A DNA stretch of 64,000 bases from Chitinophagales bacterium. GTDB taxonomy: Bacteria; Bacteroidota; Bacteroidia; Chitinophagales; UBA2359. Shown piece by piece: positions 1-7,796 of the stretch (positions are counted from its first letter, which is position 1; every line of letters starts with the position of its first letter). A program made the translations under genes and the position numbers. The stretch lies in NCBI GenBank assembly GCA_041392475.1, contig JAWKLZ010000003.1, positions 269,501 through 333,500 of the forward strand. Direction: 5' to 3'. The notes beneath the pieces were generated by a model. The model was not told where the DNA came from, made no database searches, and saw only the letters and a program-made list of their open reading frames with translations.

Positions 1-1122
1 GCATTTTGGTTAGATTTAGATGATTGGAAAAAATTGGGAGCGGAAAAACCGTTTATTGCACCTGAAGACATTGCGAAATATAATGATTTAGAAAGAATAA
101 AACTGGTGCTTCCCTCTAAGCATATTACTTATAGTAAATCGAAGAACTTTGTTGATTCTGTTAGAAAAACCTTATATGACTTTTTTATGCAAAAGGACGA
201 TGCAGGAGCTATGTTGATAGAAACACTTTCATGGTTAATTTTTGAAGAGTATGATACAAAATCTTCTGCTGAAATTTATGAATTAAAAAATCCTTATGAA
301 GGAGAGATTAAATCTTTAAATCTTAATAAAACAGATATGAATATTGATTTTACCTTTGATTTTAAGGATGGTAAAGTTTATCTCACTGATATATTCAGAA
401 TTCATGAAATAATTGATGAAGAGTTGGGAGCTGGTGGAGCGTTAGGATATATTACTTCAATTGTGGAACAATTAATCATTATACACTATATACGATATAT
501 ACTTAAAATACAACCTACACTCCTAAGTAAAATACTTTTTATTAGAGATGGAAGTTTAGCATTTTTTGGGCAAACTGCTCGTTTACATCGTCCTATGAGG
601 AAATTAATTAATTTTCTAAATGCAAACTATGATATTTTTTTAGTAGGATTGGAAAAGAGTGGAAATTTTGTTGACCATGCTCATGAAATAACAAGTAATA
701 TTCTAATTCCTTCTGGTAAGACAGGTTTAGCTCTTGAGAAACCAATAACAGGAAGTAAACTTAAATCTGGGCATACACTTTTAGCTTCTAATAGTTATAT
801 TTACAAGTATATTATACCTGGGGATTCATCAAAAACGTTATATGGAGGAACTTCTTATTATAGTGGAAAGATAATCCATAAGTCAAAAAGTGGAAATGTA
901 TATGTAGCGAGCTTGCCTATTCTCAATAAGGAGGATATAGTAAATCCTCATAAAAACCATTATTTAAAACTTGACACTATACTTGATACGTTGGATAGTA
1001 TTAAGTGTGATATGTATGATAATTCACTTATTCCAGTAGCGTTAGTAAATAGGATGGTTTCTCTTGCCAATAAACCCAGTAAAGTTCTACTTGAAAAATT
1101 TGCACAGGCTAATTTGAAGTAA
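1..1122 (+). CDS. NurA-like nuclease domain protein, 5' end outside window
   Basis: The reading frame is open from base 1, so the gene starts upstream; TTG at 34 is only the first start-like codon inside the window. About 373 residues are visible. Near residue 170 (counting from the TTG) lies a hydrophobic strand followed by RDGSLAFFG, then LHRPMRKLINFLN and a strand DIFLVGLEKSG. This order (acidic DGSL motif, helix, 'vGleKsG' strand) is that of the NurA 5'-3' nuclease fold. NurA normally works with the HerA helicase/translocase in end resection or in phage-defence operons. No HerA is visible, so it would have to lie upstream. The first acidic motif of the family would also lie upstream. An hsdS remnant follows directly, which suggests a defence-gene neighbourhood. 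The family call rests on motif recognition only; an unrelated RNase H-like nuclease is possible. Confidence 0.6.
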   Translation, partial: AFWLDLDDWKKLGAEKPFIAPEDIAKYNDLERIKLVLPSKHITYSKSKNFVDSVRKTLYDFFMQKDDAGAMLIETLSWLIFEEYDTKSSAEIYELKNPYEGEIKSLNLNKTDMNIDFTFDFKDGKVYLTDIFRIHEIIDEELGAGGALGYITSIVEQLIIIHYIRYILKIQPTLLSKILFIRDGSLAFFGQTARLHRPMRKLINFLNANYDIFLVGLEKSGNFVDHAHEITSNILIPSGKTGLALEKPITGSKLKSGHTLLASNSYIYKYIIPGDSSKTLYGGTSYYSGKIIHKSKSGNVYVASLPILNKEDIVNPHKNHYLKLDTILDTLDSIKCDMYDNSLIPVALVNRMVSLANKPSKVLLEKFAQANLK

Positions 1123-1293
1123 TTTTTTAATCGGTATAGTTTTTTACCTCCACTCGAAGAACAAAAAATCATCGTTGAAAAAGTAGAGGCTCTTTTAGGA
1201 AAATGTGATGCTTTGGCGGAGGAAATTGAAGGAAGTCGGGTTCATGCAGAACAGTTGATGCAGGCGGTTTTGAAGGAGGTGTTTGAGGGGTAG
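1123..1293 (+). pseudogene. C-terminal remnant of type I restriction specificity subunit HsdS
   Basis: The same frame continues after the stop at 1120-1122. From about 1141 it reads LPPLEEQKIIVEKVEALL, then KCDALAEEIEGS and LMQAVLKEVFEG, ending at TAG 1291. This is the typical HsdS C-terminal end (PLxEQ motif plus the conserved coiled coil that docks on HsdM). Only about 50 residues remain and there is no start codon or target-recognition domain. The fragment abuts the NurA-like stop without a gap, so the upstream gene appears to have replaced the rest of an hsdS gene by recombination. It is presumably non-functional. Confidence 0.65.
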
Positions 1294-1494
1294 AGATGGC
1301 GTTAGTTGTTAGGCTTCCTTTGGAAAGCCCTACAAGAATGATGTGGAAGTTTTAGAAAGAAGTTTGTGGCTGTTTTGGTTTTGGTGGGTGGTTTTGTAAG
1401 CTTTTGGTTCAATTATTGTCACGAATCAAAGCAGTATTTTGACCAGACTAAGCCACTTAGGGAATAAGTGAGTGTAGTGATTATAAGATTTACA

Positions 1495-1794
1495 TTACAT
1501 GCAACATAGTTCACAGCGTTCAACTTCTTTCCAATCACGACCTAAGACATCTACCCAGTGTTGTTTAAGGATTTTTTCACTTACAGCTGCAATCTTCTTG
1601 TGAGTCATGTGACTTGCTTCACCATTAGGGTATTTACTCATACCTCCACAGTGTCTTTTAGTTGCATGACCTCTGTGCAATGTAACAGATGAACCTTTAT
1701 CATTCAATGTGTACCATGTTCTCTTCAATGTATCATCAAGATATTCATTGTACTGTTCATCAGTTGTAAATTCAATTAGCCATTTAGTTACCAT
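1495..1794 (-). CDS. Hypothetical 99-residue protein, Cys/His-bearing
   Basis: I do not recognise the family. The protein is soluble, with no signal peptide or membrane segment. It contains RHCGG near residue 47 and ends in a cysteine cluster (CELCCM), with several histidines between, so a metal site is conceivable but unproven. The ATG start at 1794 has no clear Shine-Dalgarno sequence, which is usual in Bacteroidota. It stands alone in the accessory island between the hsdS remnant and another small ORF. Its composition (Trp x3, mixed charge, no frame-shadow pattern) supports a real gene. Confidence 0.45.
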   Translation of the reverse strand: MVTKWLIEFTTDEQYNEYLDDTLKRTWYTLNDKGSSVTLHRGHATKRHCGGMSKYPNGEASHMTHKKIAAVSEKILKQHWVDVLGRDWKEVERCELCCM

Positions 1795-1923
1795 CGTTCA
1801 ATTAATTTAAGAGTTAAATAATAAGGTGATTCACCCTTGTTGTCAATGTCATAAAGAACTTTTTTCATGACGAATGTTTATTTATTGGTGATAAAATGTG
1901 AGTTTAGTATATTGATTTAGAGA

Positions 1924-2127
1924 TTATTCTAGCTTCACATCAATAAACTCTAACAATACTTCATTTTTAGTGGTTAAATCATTACTACTTGAAACAGCTT
2001 TGTTTACAGGCTGATAACGTTTAGCTAAGAAGGCACTACCATCATTATGTACTATTCGATATAGGTAATTTGGATTACCATTAATTTTACTAATCGTTAC
2101 ATCTGAATCTTTGAGAATTCTATTCAT
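1924..2127 (-). CDS. Hypothetical 67-residue protein
   Basis: This small ORF has an ATG at 2127, is followed by the next small ORF 129 bases downstream on the same strand, and has no recognised domain. The first half (ISKINGNPNYLYRIVHNDGSAFLAKRY) alternates hydrophobic and polar residues like a small beta-sheet protein. The C-terminus is acidic. It could be a cargo gene of the mobile island. Evidence is limited to an intact frame with plausible composition. Confidence 0.35.
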   Translation of the reverse strand: MNRILKDSDVTISKINGNPNYLYRIVHNDGSAFLAKRYQPVNKAVSSSNDLTTKNEVLLEFIDVKLE

Positions 2128-2600
2128 GATACAAGAAGTTTAAGTTTAGTTAAAATGAGTTTGTGATAGTGATTTACTGATTACCCTATAAGTTCAACTT
2201 TTACAGAAATTAATTGATTTTTAGGATTTTTTTGTACGTCTGCATCACTCCTGTAATCTGAACCTACTCTAATCTTGGACTATATAGCAAATACTAATAA
2301 GTAAAAGGTCATTACAAATATTTTTTCATAACGATAGTCATAGTTACTTCACTCATTATTATTAATATTTAATTGATGAAAAAATAATTATTCTGGCTGA
2401 TAACCGCCCATTCTCCTCTGTATTTTGAGCTATAATAGGTTTTGACTTCCGATATAAAGCTTGGCAAGGAAATGTTTGATAGTGCGACTACCTACATTTA
2501 GACCCAAAATCTCTCAAAGCAATTGCTCCCTTATCAGGCTTCCCTTTCAATGCCCAGCAGCAAAGATATTTATATTATCGGTTCTTTTGATTAGATTTAG
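2128..2600. other. Gene-free stretch with probable coding remnants
   Basis: No intact gene is visible. On the minus strand around 2450-2530 a broken frame reads EILGLNVGSRTIKHFLAKL, which resembles a helix-turn-helix of a transposase or regulator. Stops interrupt it on both sides. I treat the stretch as decayed mobile DNA. Confidence 0.3.
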
Positions 2601-3225
2601 GTAAGGAATCCTGTCAGCGTTTCTCACCCAATTAAAGGGCAAATACCAGACGCTAAAGGAAAACCTGCCAAAGAGTTGGAAGAATGGGAAAAGACGCTGT
2701 ATTACGAGCGTATGGCGTTTATGGTGGAATTTCCACAGATGCGAGAAGTCGTAAATGGTCAAAATCTAACATTGACTATTGGAGGTGTAAAAGCCTACAA
2801 TCAAGACAATCTATATAGCACCAAAGGCAGTTACGAACACTTCAAGATTTTCATTGGCTACAAGAATACGGTATGTACCAACTTGTCCATTTCCACAGAT
2901 GGCTTCAAAGGAGATTTGAAAGTACGCAGCATCGAACAACTGTATCAACAGATATTGGACTTATTCAAAAGCTTTAATGCCATGCAGCAATTGGTTCATT
3001 TCTTTGATTGGTGTGACCTCTCTATCACCGAAAAGCAGTTTGCACAATTGGTAGGACGAGCAAGGTTATACAACCTATTACCCCACAAGGAGAAAAGCAA
3101 TCTGCCTGTACTACTGATGAATGACTCCCAAGTGACTACGATAGCGAGGCAGTATTACAACGATGATAATTTCAGCAGACGAGAGAATGGCAGTATTCAT
3201 TTGTGGAATCTCTACAATCTATTTA
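2601..3225 (+). pseudogene. DUF3871 family gene, 5' truncated, left part (split by IS)
   Basis: The frame opens after a stop at 2598 and reads VSVSHPIKGQIPDAKGKPAKELEEWEKTLYYERMAF, then NLTLTIGGVKAYNQDNLYS, FKIFIGYKNTVCTNL and IHLWNLYNLF. These are the conserved blocks of DUF3871, a family carried on Bacteroidota plasmids and integrative elements (function unknown). The first roughly 90 residues of the usual ~330 are missing, and there is no plausible start before ATG 2676. The frame enters the IS left end after NLYNLF and stops two codons later. The missing C-terminus lies on the far side of the IS at 5111-5233 and completes the family pattern exactly. Confidence 0.75.
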
Positions 3226-5104
3226 GTGCCTGAACGAAAACAGGCTTTTTTATTAAAAACAGATTAAAAAAAAACATCTATGAGAATGTTTTTTTGAGTT
3301 TTGAGGCAATTTCTTTCTAAATTACTGATATACATTGCATTGCGCTCATTTCGGAGCAGACAATCCCCTATGAAATACGTTAAAATCTTATTTATCAACA
3401 ATTTATAAAGAAAAGCCTATTTTGAAACTCAAGAGGCTTTTTTGAGCTTTCGTTTTTTCGCTTTTTGCAGTTTCTTGGCTTTCGCTTTTTGCTGCTCCAT
3501 GCACAATCTGCCCAATCGCTTTAAATTGTAAGCCAATACTCCCCATGCCACATATTTCTTGAAGCCATCCAAGCCCTTATCCGCTACTTTATCCAAACCA
3601 CCCTGTTCCAATTCATTAATATTTGATTCTACTGCACTATGTTTACGCTTATAAGTTTTGTAGTTATCTGCCTGGTACGCCTCTTTCTCAGCAATAGTTG
3701 GTTTTCCTTTTTTAGGCATCACAACTATATCGAATATTTTTTCCATCGCTTCCTTATTTGATTTCAGCCAGAAACCTTTATCAAAACTAATACTATACAA
3801 TTTGCACTTTTCTTTGAAGCGTTCCTGTAATTCCTTCCCTAATGGAATCACTAAATCCTTATCTTGTTCTTTTACAGCTACTTTGTGATAAACAATAAAG
3901 TGAAATTGGTCAGTTACAATCAACACATTATGCCCCAATTCTACATTTGGGTGCACCTTGCCCTTCTTCAACCACTCCGTTTCAGGTTCAAAAATGGAAA
4001 ATACCTTTTCCGAATGAGGAATTTGTTCGCCTTGTAGAATACGTCTATCCACCAAATCGATATGTTTTTTTAACATATCTCGATAATATTTCAAGCTTTC
4101 TAACTTTGTTGCTAAGTGAGGTTTTGAATCAATTATTTCACTCAAAGCTTCTACTAAATCATTCACTTTCTTTAATAAAGGATAGGTTGCTGCCAAATAC
4201 TCCTCTGTCGAATCTTGAAGGCGTTTTATATAATTATTACCTTTTCGTTTATGTATTCTTGCTGTAAGCGTATATAATCTTTTTATTTTTTTACGTATTG
4301 ATTTATAATTACGTAATCCTGATATGTCTACTACGCTTTTTAACAGCTTTATAAAACCAATACATTTATGTACACAATCCCACAATAAACGGATATCGGT
4401 TGGAAAATGAATATGACGTTCTACTACAAACGAATCTGCTTTGAGATTCAACTCTAAAATTTTACCTTCCTTTTTTTTTAATTGATGACCTTCATTAACT
4501 ATTATTTTATTGATTTCATTAAGGTTATCTTCAGTAAGTAAACCAACATTATCTTTAATTGTTTGCAAACAATAATGTTTTACATTCGGTAGATAACCTC
4601 TCGTTGCTACACCTAATATCCCTCGAAGTGAATGGTGATTATTCGATAAATCATGTAGATTATCATAATCTATATTTAAATTTAGACGGCAACAACCCAA
4701 AACAAATAATTCCCATAAACTCATTCCCAAACGACCCGTCGCTTTTTTTTCTGACAAAATAGCCTCAGATAAAACTTTCAGAACGGCTGTTCGAAGTGCT
4801 TCATTCGTGAAAATATGCTGTAATCCTGCTAATAGTTGAGGTAGCTCATGACGGCTTCGCATATCTATTTCTACCTCTCCAATAGGAATCGAATCCAATT
4901 GTAATTGTGCTTCAAATTCTTTACGCATCAGATAGTAATACTTTTTTACACGAATCTCATAGACAGACAAATCATCATTTGATTCGTAATTAACATTATA
5001 CAAATATTGCAATTGCTAAGATAATAATTTCTACTATAAAATTCAAGCAAAAAAAGCTCTTTATTTTAATCAATATCAAATATTTGTGCCTTATCGTTCA
5101 AGCA
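3226..5104. mobile_element. Intact insertion sequence, about 1.88 kb, inserted in a DUF3871 gene
   Basis: The ends are defined by the split host gene. CTATTTA is present on both sides (3219-3225 and 5105-5111), a 7-bp target duplication that could be 8 bp with one mismatch. The imperfect terminal inverted repeats read TGCCTGAACGAAAA at the left (3227) and TGCTTGAACGATAA at the right (minus strand from 5104). One transposase gene is carried on the minus strand. Rejoining the flanks at the duplication restores the DUF3871 frame (NLYNLF-TGANKSSYID), so the element moved in as a single simple insertion. Confidence 0.85.
3429..5012 (-). CDS. DDE transposase of the 1.88-kb IS (ISNCY/IS1182-like)
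   Basis: The 527-residue protein has an RNase H-like DDE core. It shows LKADSFVVERHIHFPTDIRLLWD at about residues 191-213 (first Asp, plus the 'hxxPTD' signature), a strand followed by SFDKGFW near 410 (second Asp), and KHSAVESNINELEQGG near 460 (catalytic Glu). The tail is very Lys-rich. It presumably cuts and joins the IS ends at 3226 and 5104. The start is uncertain: 5012 is a TTG directly after a stop, and the next ATG is at about 4928. The frame is full length and undamaged, so the IS may be active. Family naming is from memory of motif style; the DDE call is firmer than the family. Confidence 0.75.
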   Translation of the reverse strand: MQYLYNVNYESNDDLSVYEIRVKKYYYLMRKEFEAQLQLDSIPIGEVEIDMRSRHELPQLLAGLQHIFTNEALRTAVLKVLSEAILSEKKATGRLGMSLWELFVLGCCRLNLNIDYDNLHDLSNNHHSLRGILGVATRGYLPNVKHYCLQTIKDNVGLLTEDNLNEINKIIVNEGHQLKKKEGKILELNLKADSFVVERHIHFPTDIRLLWDCVHKCIGFIKLLKSVVDISGLRNYKSIRKKIKRLYTLTARIHKRKGNNYIKRLQDSTEEYLAATYPLLKKVNDLVEALSEIIDSKPHLATKLESLKYYRDMLKKHIDLVDRRILQGEQIPHSEKVFSIFEPETEWLKKGKVHPNVELGHNVLIVTDQFHFIVYHKVAVKEQDKDLVIPLGKELQERFKEKCKLYSISFDKGFWLKSNKEAMEKIFDIVVMPKKGKPTIAEKEAYQADNYKTYKRKHSAVESNINELEQGGLDKVADKGLDGFKKYVAWGVLAYNLKRLGRLCMEQQKAKAKKLQKAKKRKLKKAS

Positions 5105-5110
5105 CTATTT

Positions 5111-5233
5111 ACAGGAGCGAATAAGAGCAGCTACATTGATACCTTTTTGGATAGAGGAGTGAATGCTATGAGTTTCATTAGGAATTTGGCTACCAATCTC
5201 AAAGAAGAATCTGACTTTTGGTTTTTGAGTTGA
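5111..5233 (+). pseudogene. DUF3871 family gene, right part (C-terminus beyond the IS)
   Basis: Directly after the IS right end the frame reads TGANKSSYIDTFLDRGVNAMSFIRNLA and ends DFWFLS at TGA 5231-5233. This is the conserved DUF3871 C-terminus. Together with 2601-3225 it forms one gene interrupted by the IS. Confidence 0.8.
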
Positions 5234-5782
5234 AGCACAAAGAACAACAGTAAGTTACAAATGAGGTGTACACCTTGATTACTGTTTATTGTATGTGAAA
5301 GGCAGGTTGAGTGAGGAAGTTTATCTGATTCCCATTAGGGAAAAAGGATTGATAAATGGATTTATTCACCTGCTCTTACTCTAAAACCCCCTTTTAGCCT
5401 GTTTTTGACCTTCAATTGTTTGCCGCTCCTTATATAAATATAACGCTTTTTGTCCTTGGAGGTCTTTATTTTACTGAATAAAAGCCTCATTTTTAGTGCA
5501 TTAAAACTCAATTATTCTCTCTTACAAGGTCTATTTCGACCTTCAAAGGTCATTTTATGCACAAATCAACACATAATTGAACACAAAAAGGTTTTATGCT
5601 GTATTTTTAGGCATTGTTTTTTGAGACGGTTTTTCCTTTTCCTCAACAGTCGGCTATTTTTCGGGGAAGAAATATAAAACCACTGAAAAGACGTAGCAAA
5701 ATTTTAAGAGCCTGTACCTCCTTATAGTTGTCTCAAAAGTTTGGGATGATTGTGGAGGAGGTAGGGTTTTGATTTGTACAAC
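5234..5782. other. Gene-free stretch downstream of the split DUF3871 gene
   Basis: I see no supported gene here. Short frames are interrupted, the DNA is T-rich, and no tRNA, repeat array or clear terminator stands out. It is probably residual mobile-element DNA. Confidence 0.4.
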
Positions 5783-7726
5783 CTATAAATTATAACGATA
5801 AGTTAGCCCAATTATCTTAGTTTCATCTTCTACCACAGTCGATATAACGGACATTAGTTTGGCTGTATCAACTTTTCTTGGTTTTGATTTAGGAAAAGAG
5901 TTAACAAAAGAGTACTCACCATTAGATTTATGTTTTGATGGGGGTAAGACGACATGGGTTCTCCAAAGTAACTCAATTTTTTCAAATAGGTGATTAACTG
6001 AACCTGCAGGCTCATATGTCATCACAGCTTGATTTTCATCTAAATTAGTTGGCTTAGGTGATTCAATAATTATATGGAAACCCTTTTTACTGCCAGTTAA
6101 AGTTACCCATTCATAATTTTTAGGTAATGATAGTTTTTTTAGTAGGAATTTAATAAATCCTCTATTTGTGCAGCCATCAATGTCTATAATTGTTAAACTA
6201 TTAAACCCAGATACAGTTCCCACTCCAACACTTTTAGTCCAATTGTAAGAAATTAATTCTAATATTGTTTGTTTTTGGTTATGTAAATGTATGTATTTAT
6301 GTGCAGGATGCTTCAGTTTACTTTGTGTATGTTTGTTATACTCATTTTCTTCTTCATGGATACAAGTAACATTTAAGCCTAAATCATAATATTTTTTTGC
6401 GTATGTATACAATTTAAAGCCACCTCCTGTTTTAGGTTGCAAGAAGCTTAAACTATCATGCTCTTCATGAACAATAGAGGAATCTTCTTTTACAATACTT
6501 GCGTCAAATAAAATATCATTATATGTTATATTTTTTTCATACATTTCGATTGCTAAATCCCTCGTATCATCAAAACCTTCATCAAGTCTTTTATTGATAG
6601 AAGTTTCTTCATTAAATCTGTTAGATAAATTACTCCTAAGGTAGCTTTGTCGAAATCGATTATAAGCCATCTTATAAGCTTCATTTTTTGTCCACATATC
6701 TACCCTATACCTAAACTCTGTTTCTGAAAAATCTACTTCTTTAACTTTTTTTATTACCTTTTTAATGAAGCGATAAGACTGATTGGGGTACTTAACCACT
6801 TGTTCTTCTGCAAACCGAATAACTATCCATGAATGATTAATAAAAAAATCATTGCGAGAATCATCGGAACCAATACAGTGAATTGGCGAGCCGTCAGAAG
6901 TTAAGTAGGGTTCATCAATCTCTATATCAATTAGAAGCTCATTTTTTTTATCATAATAAACAATATCAGGCATATAAAAATCCTCTATCTCTTCGTACTC
7001 AATTATTGCTAAATTTTGGTAAAACTTTTTTGATTTACCTTTAAGGAATTGAAAAATTTTTCTTTCAGATGCCCCCTCTAAGTATTTATTTTCTGCATTA
7101 GATGGCTTCGTAGCCTCTTCAAAAAAATCATTTAGTAGTTTTTTCCTATACTTATATAAATACTCATGAGAGTATAAATATTTTTTATGTTCTTCAAACT
7201 TTGATACTTTACTCAAGAAGTCATTGTATTCATTTTTTTGATAGGACTCCATTCTATTTTGGTAATCTAATTTATAGTTAGCTAAGTCATATTCATATTT
7301 TTTTAACTTGTTTTTATAAATCCTTTTGTTTTCTTCATATTTTTTTAACTTTCTATAGTGCGTTTCTTTTTCTGTATCTCTATATTTAAAATGACCATAA
7401 ATTAAAAATACACCTAAAAAAGGTCCAGCAAAAAACAATATATTAAAGGGAAAGAATTCTGCAATAGTATCTATGGTATGGTTTCTATTAAACTCAGATA
7501 GGGACTTTAAAAAATAATATACCAATACATAGAATCCAATAATTGAGAGCCCACAGCCAAGCGAGTTCATTGGTTCATCTGGTTTAGTAGGTTCTTTTGG
7601 TTCTTGAGGTTTATGTAAAGTAGGTTCTTTTGGTTCTTGCGGGCGAGAAGGTAAAGGAGGCTTAGCGTCTGCTATATATTTCAAGCCTTCTGGAAATATC
7701 ACTAATGGGTAGGTATGTTCCATCAA
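5783..7726 (-). CDS. Membrane-anchored PD-(D/E)XK-like nuclease fused to a Prim-Pol (archaeo-eukaryotic primase) domain
   Basis: The 647-residue protein has a modular layout. Residues 28-52 are a Pro/Lys/Glu repeat (EPKEPT twice). Residues 56-73 and 90-111 are two membrane segments, and 115-180 is a charged coiled coil. Residues 218-320 resemble DUF559/Vsr-type nucleases: MPDIVYYD (PD 253-254), LIDIEIDEPY (E269, D271), then DDSRNDFF and WIVIRFAEEQV. Residues about 436-620 match bifunctional primase-polymerase domains: YAKKYYDLGLNV, LTIIDIDG (D515, D517), TLTGSKKGFHI (H551) and VVLPPSKHKSNGEYSFVN. Prim-Pol proteins prime or copy DNA on plasmids and phages. The location beside a DUF3871 remnant fits a plasmid/ICE replication or defence role. 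I know no standard family with this fusion and membrane anchor. Both domain calls rest on motifs, and the nuclease lacks an obvious lysine after the E-x-D. Confidence 0.7.
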   Translation of the reverse strand: MMEHTYPLVIFPEGLKYIADAKPPLPSRPQEPKEPTLHKPQEPKEPTKPDEPMNSLGCGLSIIGFYVLVYYFLKSLSEFNRNHTIDTIAEFFPFNILFFAGPFLGVFLIYGHFKYRDTEKETHYRKLKKYEENKRIYKNKLKKYEYDLANYKLDYQNRMESYQKNEYNDFLSKVSKFEEHKKYLYSHEYLYKYRKKLLNDFFEEATKPSNAENKYLEGASERKIFQFLKGKSKKFYQNLAIIEYEEIEDFYMPDIVYYDKKNELLIDIEIDEPYLTSDGSPIHCIGSDDSRNDFFINHSWIVIRFAEEQVVKYPNQSYRFIKKVIKKVKEVDFSETEFRYRVDMWTKNEAYKMAYNRFRQSYLRSNLSNRFNEETSINKRLDEGFDDTRDLAIEMYEKNITYNDILFDASIVKEDSSIVHEEHDSLSFLQPKTGGGFKLYTYAKKYYDLGLNVTCIHEEENEYNKHTQSKLKHPAHKYIHLHNQKQTILELISYNWTKSVGVGTVSGFNSLTIIDIDGCTNRGFIKFLLKKLSLPKNYEWVTLTGSKKGFHIIIESPKPTNLDENQAVMTYEPAGSVNHLFEKIELLWRTHVVLPPSKHKSNGEYSFVNSFPKSKPRKVDTAKLMSVISTVVEDETKIIGLTYRYNL

Positions 7727-7796
7727 ATAAATATTTTTTGCTGTTATTTACGTTACAAACAAAGATAACTATAAATCTCAATACTTATACTGATTA

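Noticed and set aside
1..1293. Complete HerA-NurA or type I restriction system
   Set aside because: Only the end of one gene and a tail of hsdS are inside the window, so a complete system cannot be claimed.
5450..5677. 75-codon plus-strand open frame
   Set aside because: Composition is Phe/Leu-rich low-complexity DNA with no start context or recognisable domain.
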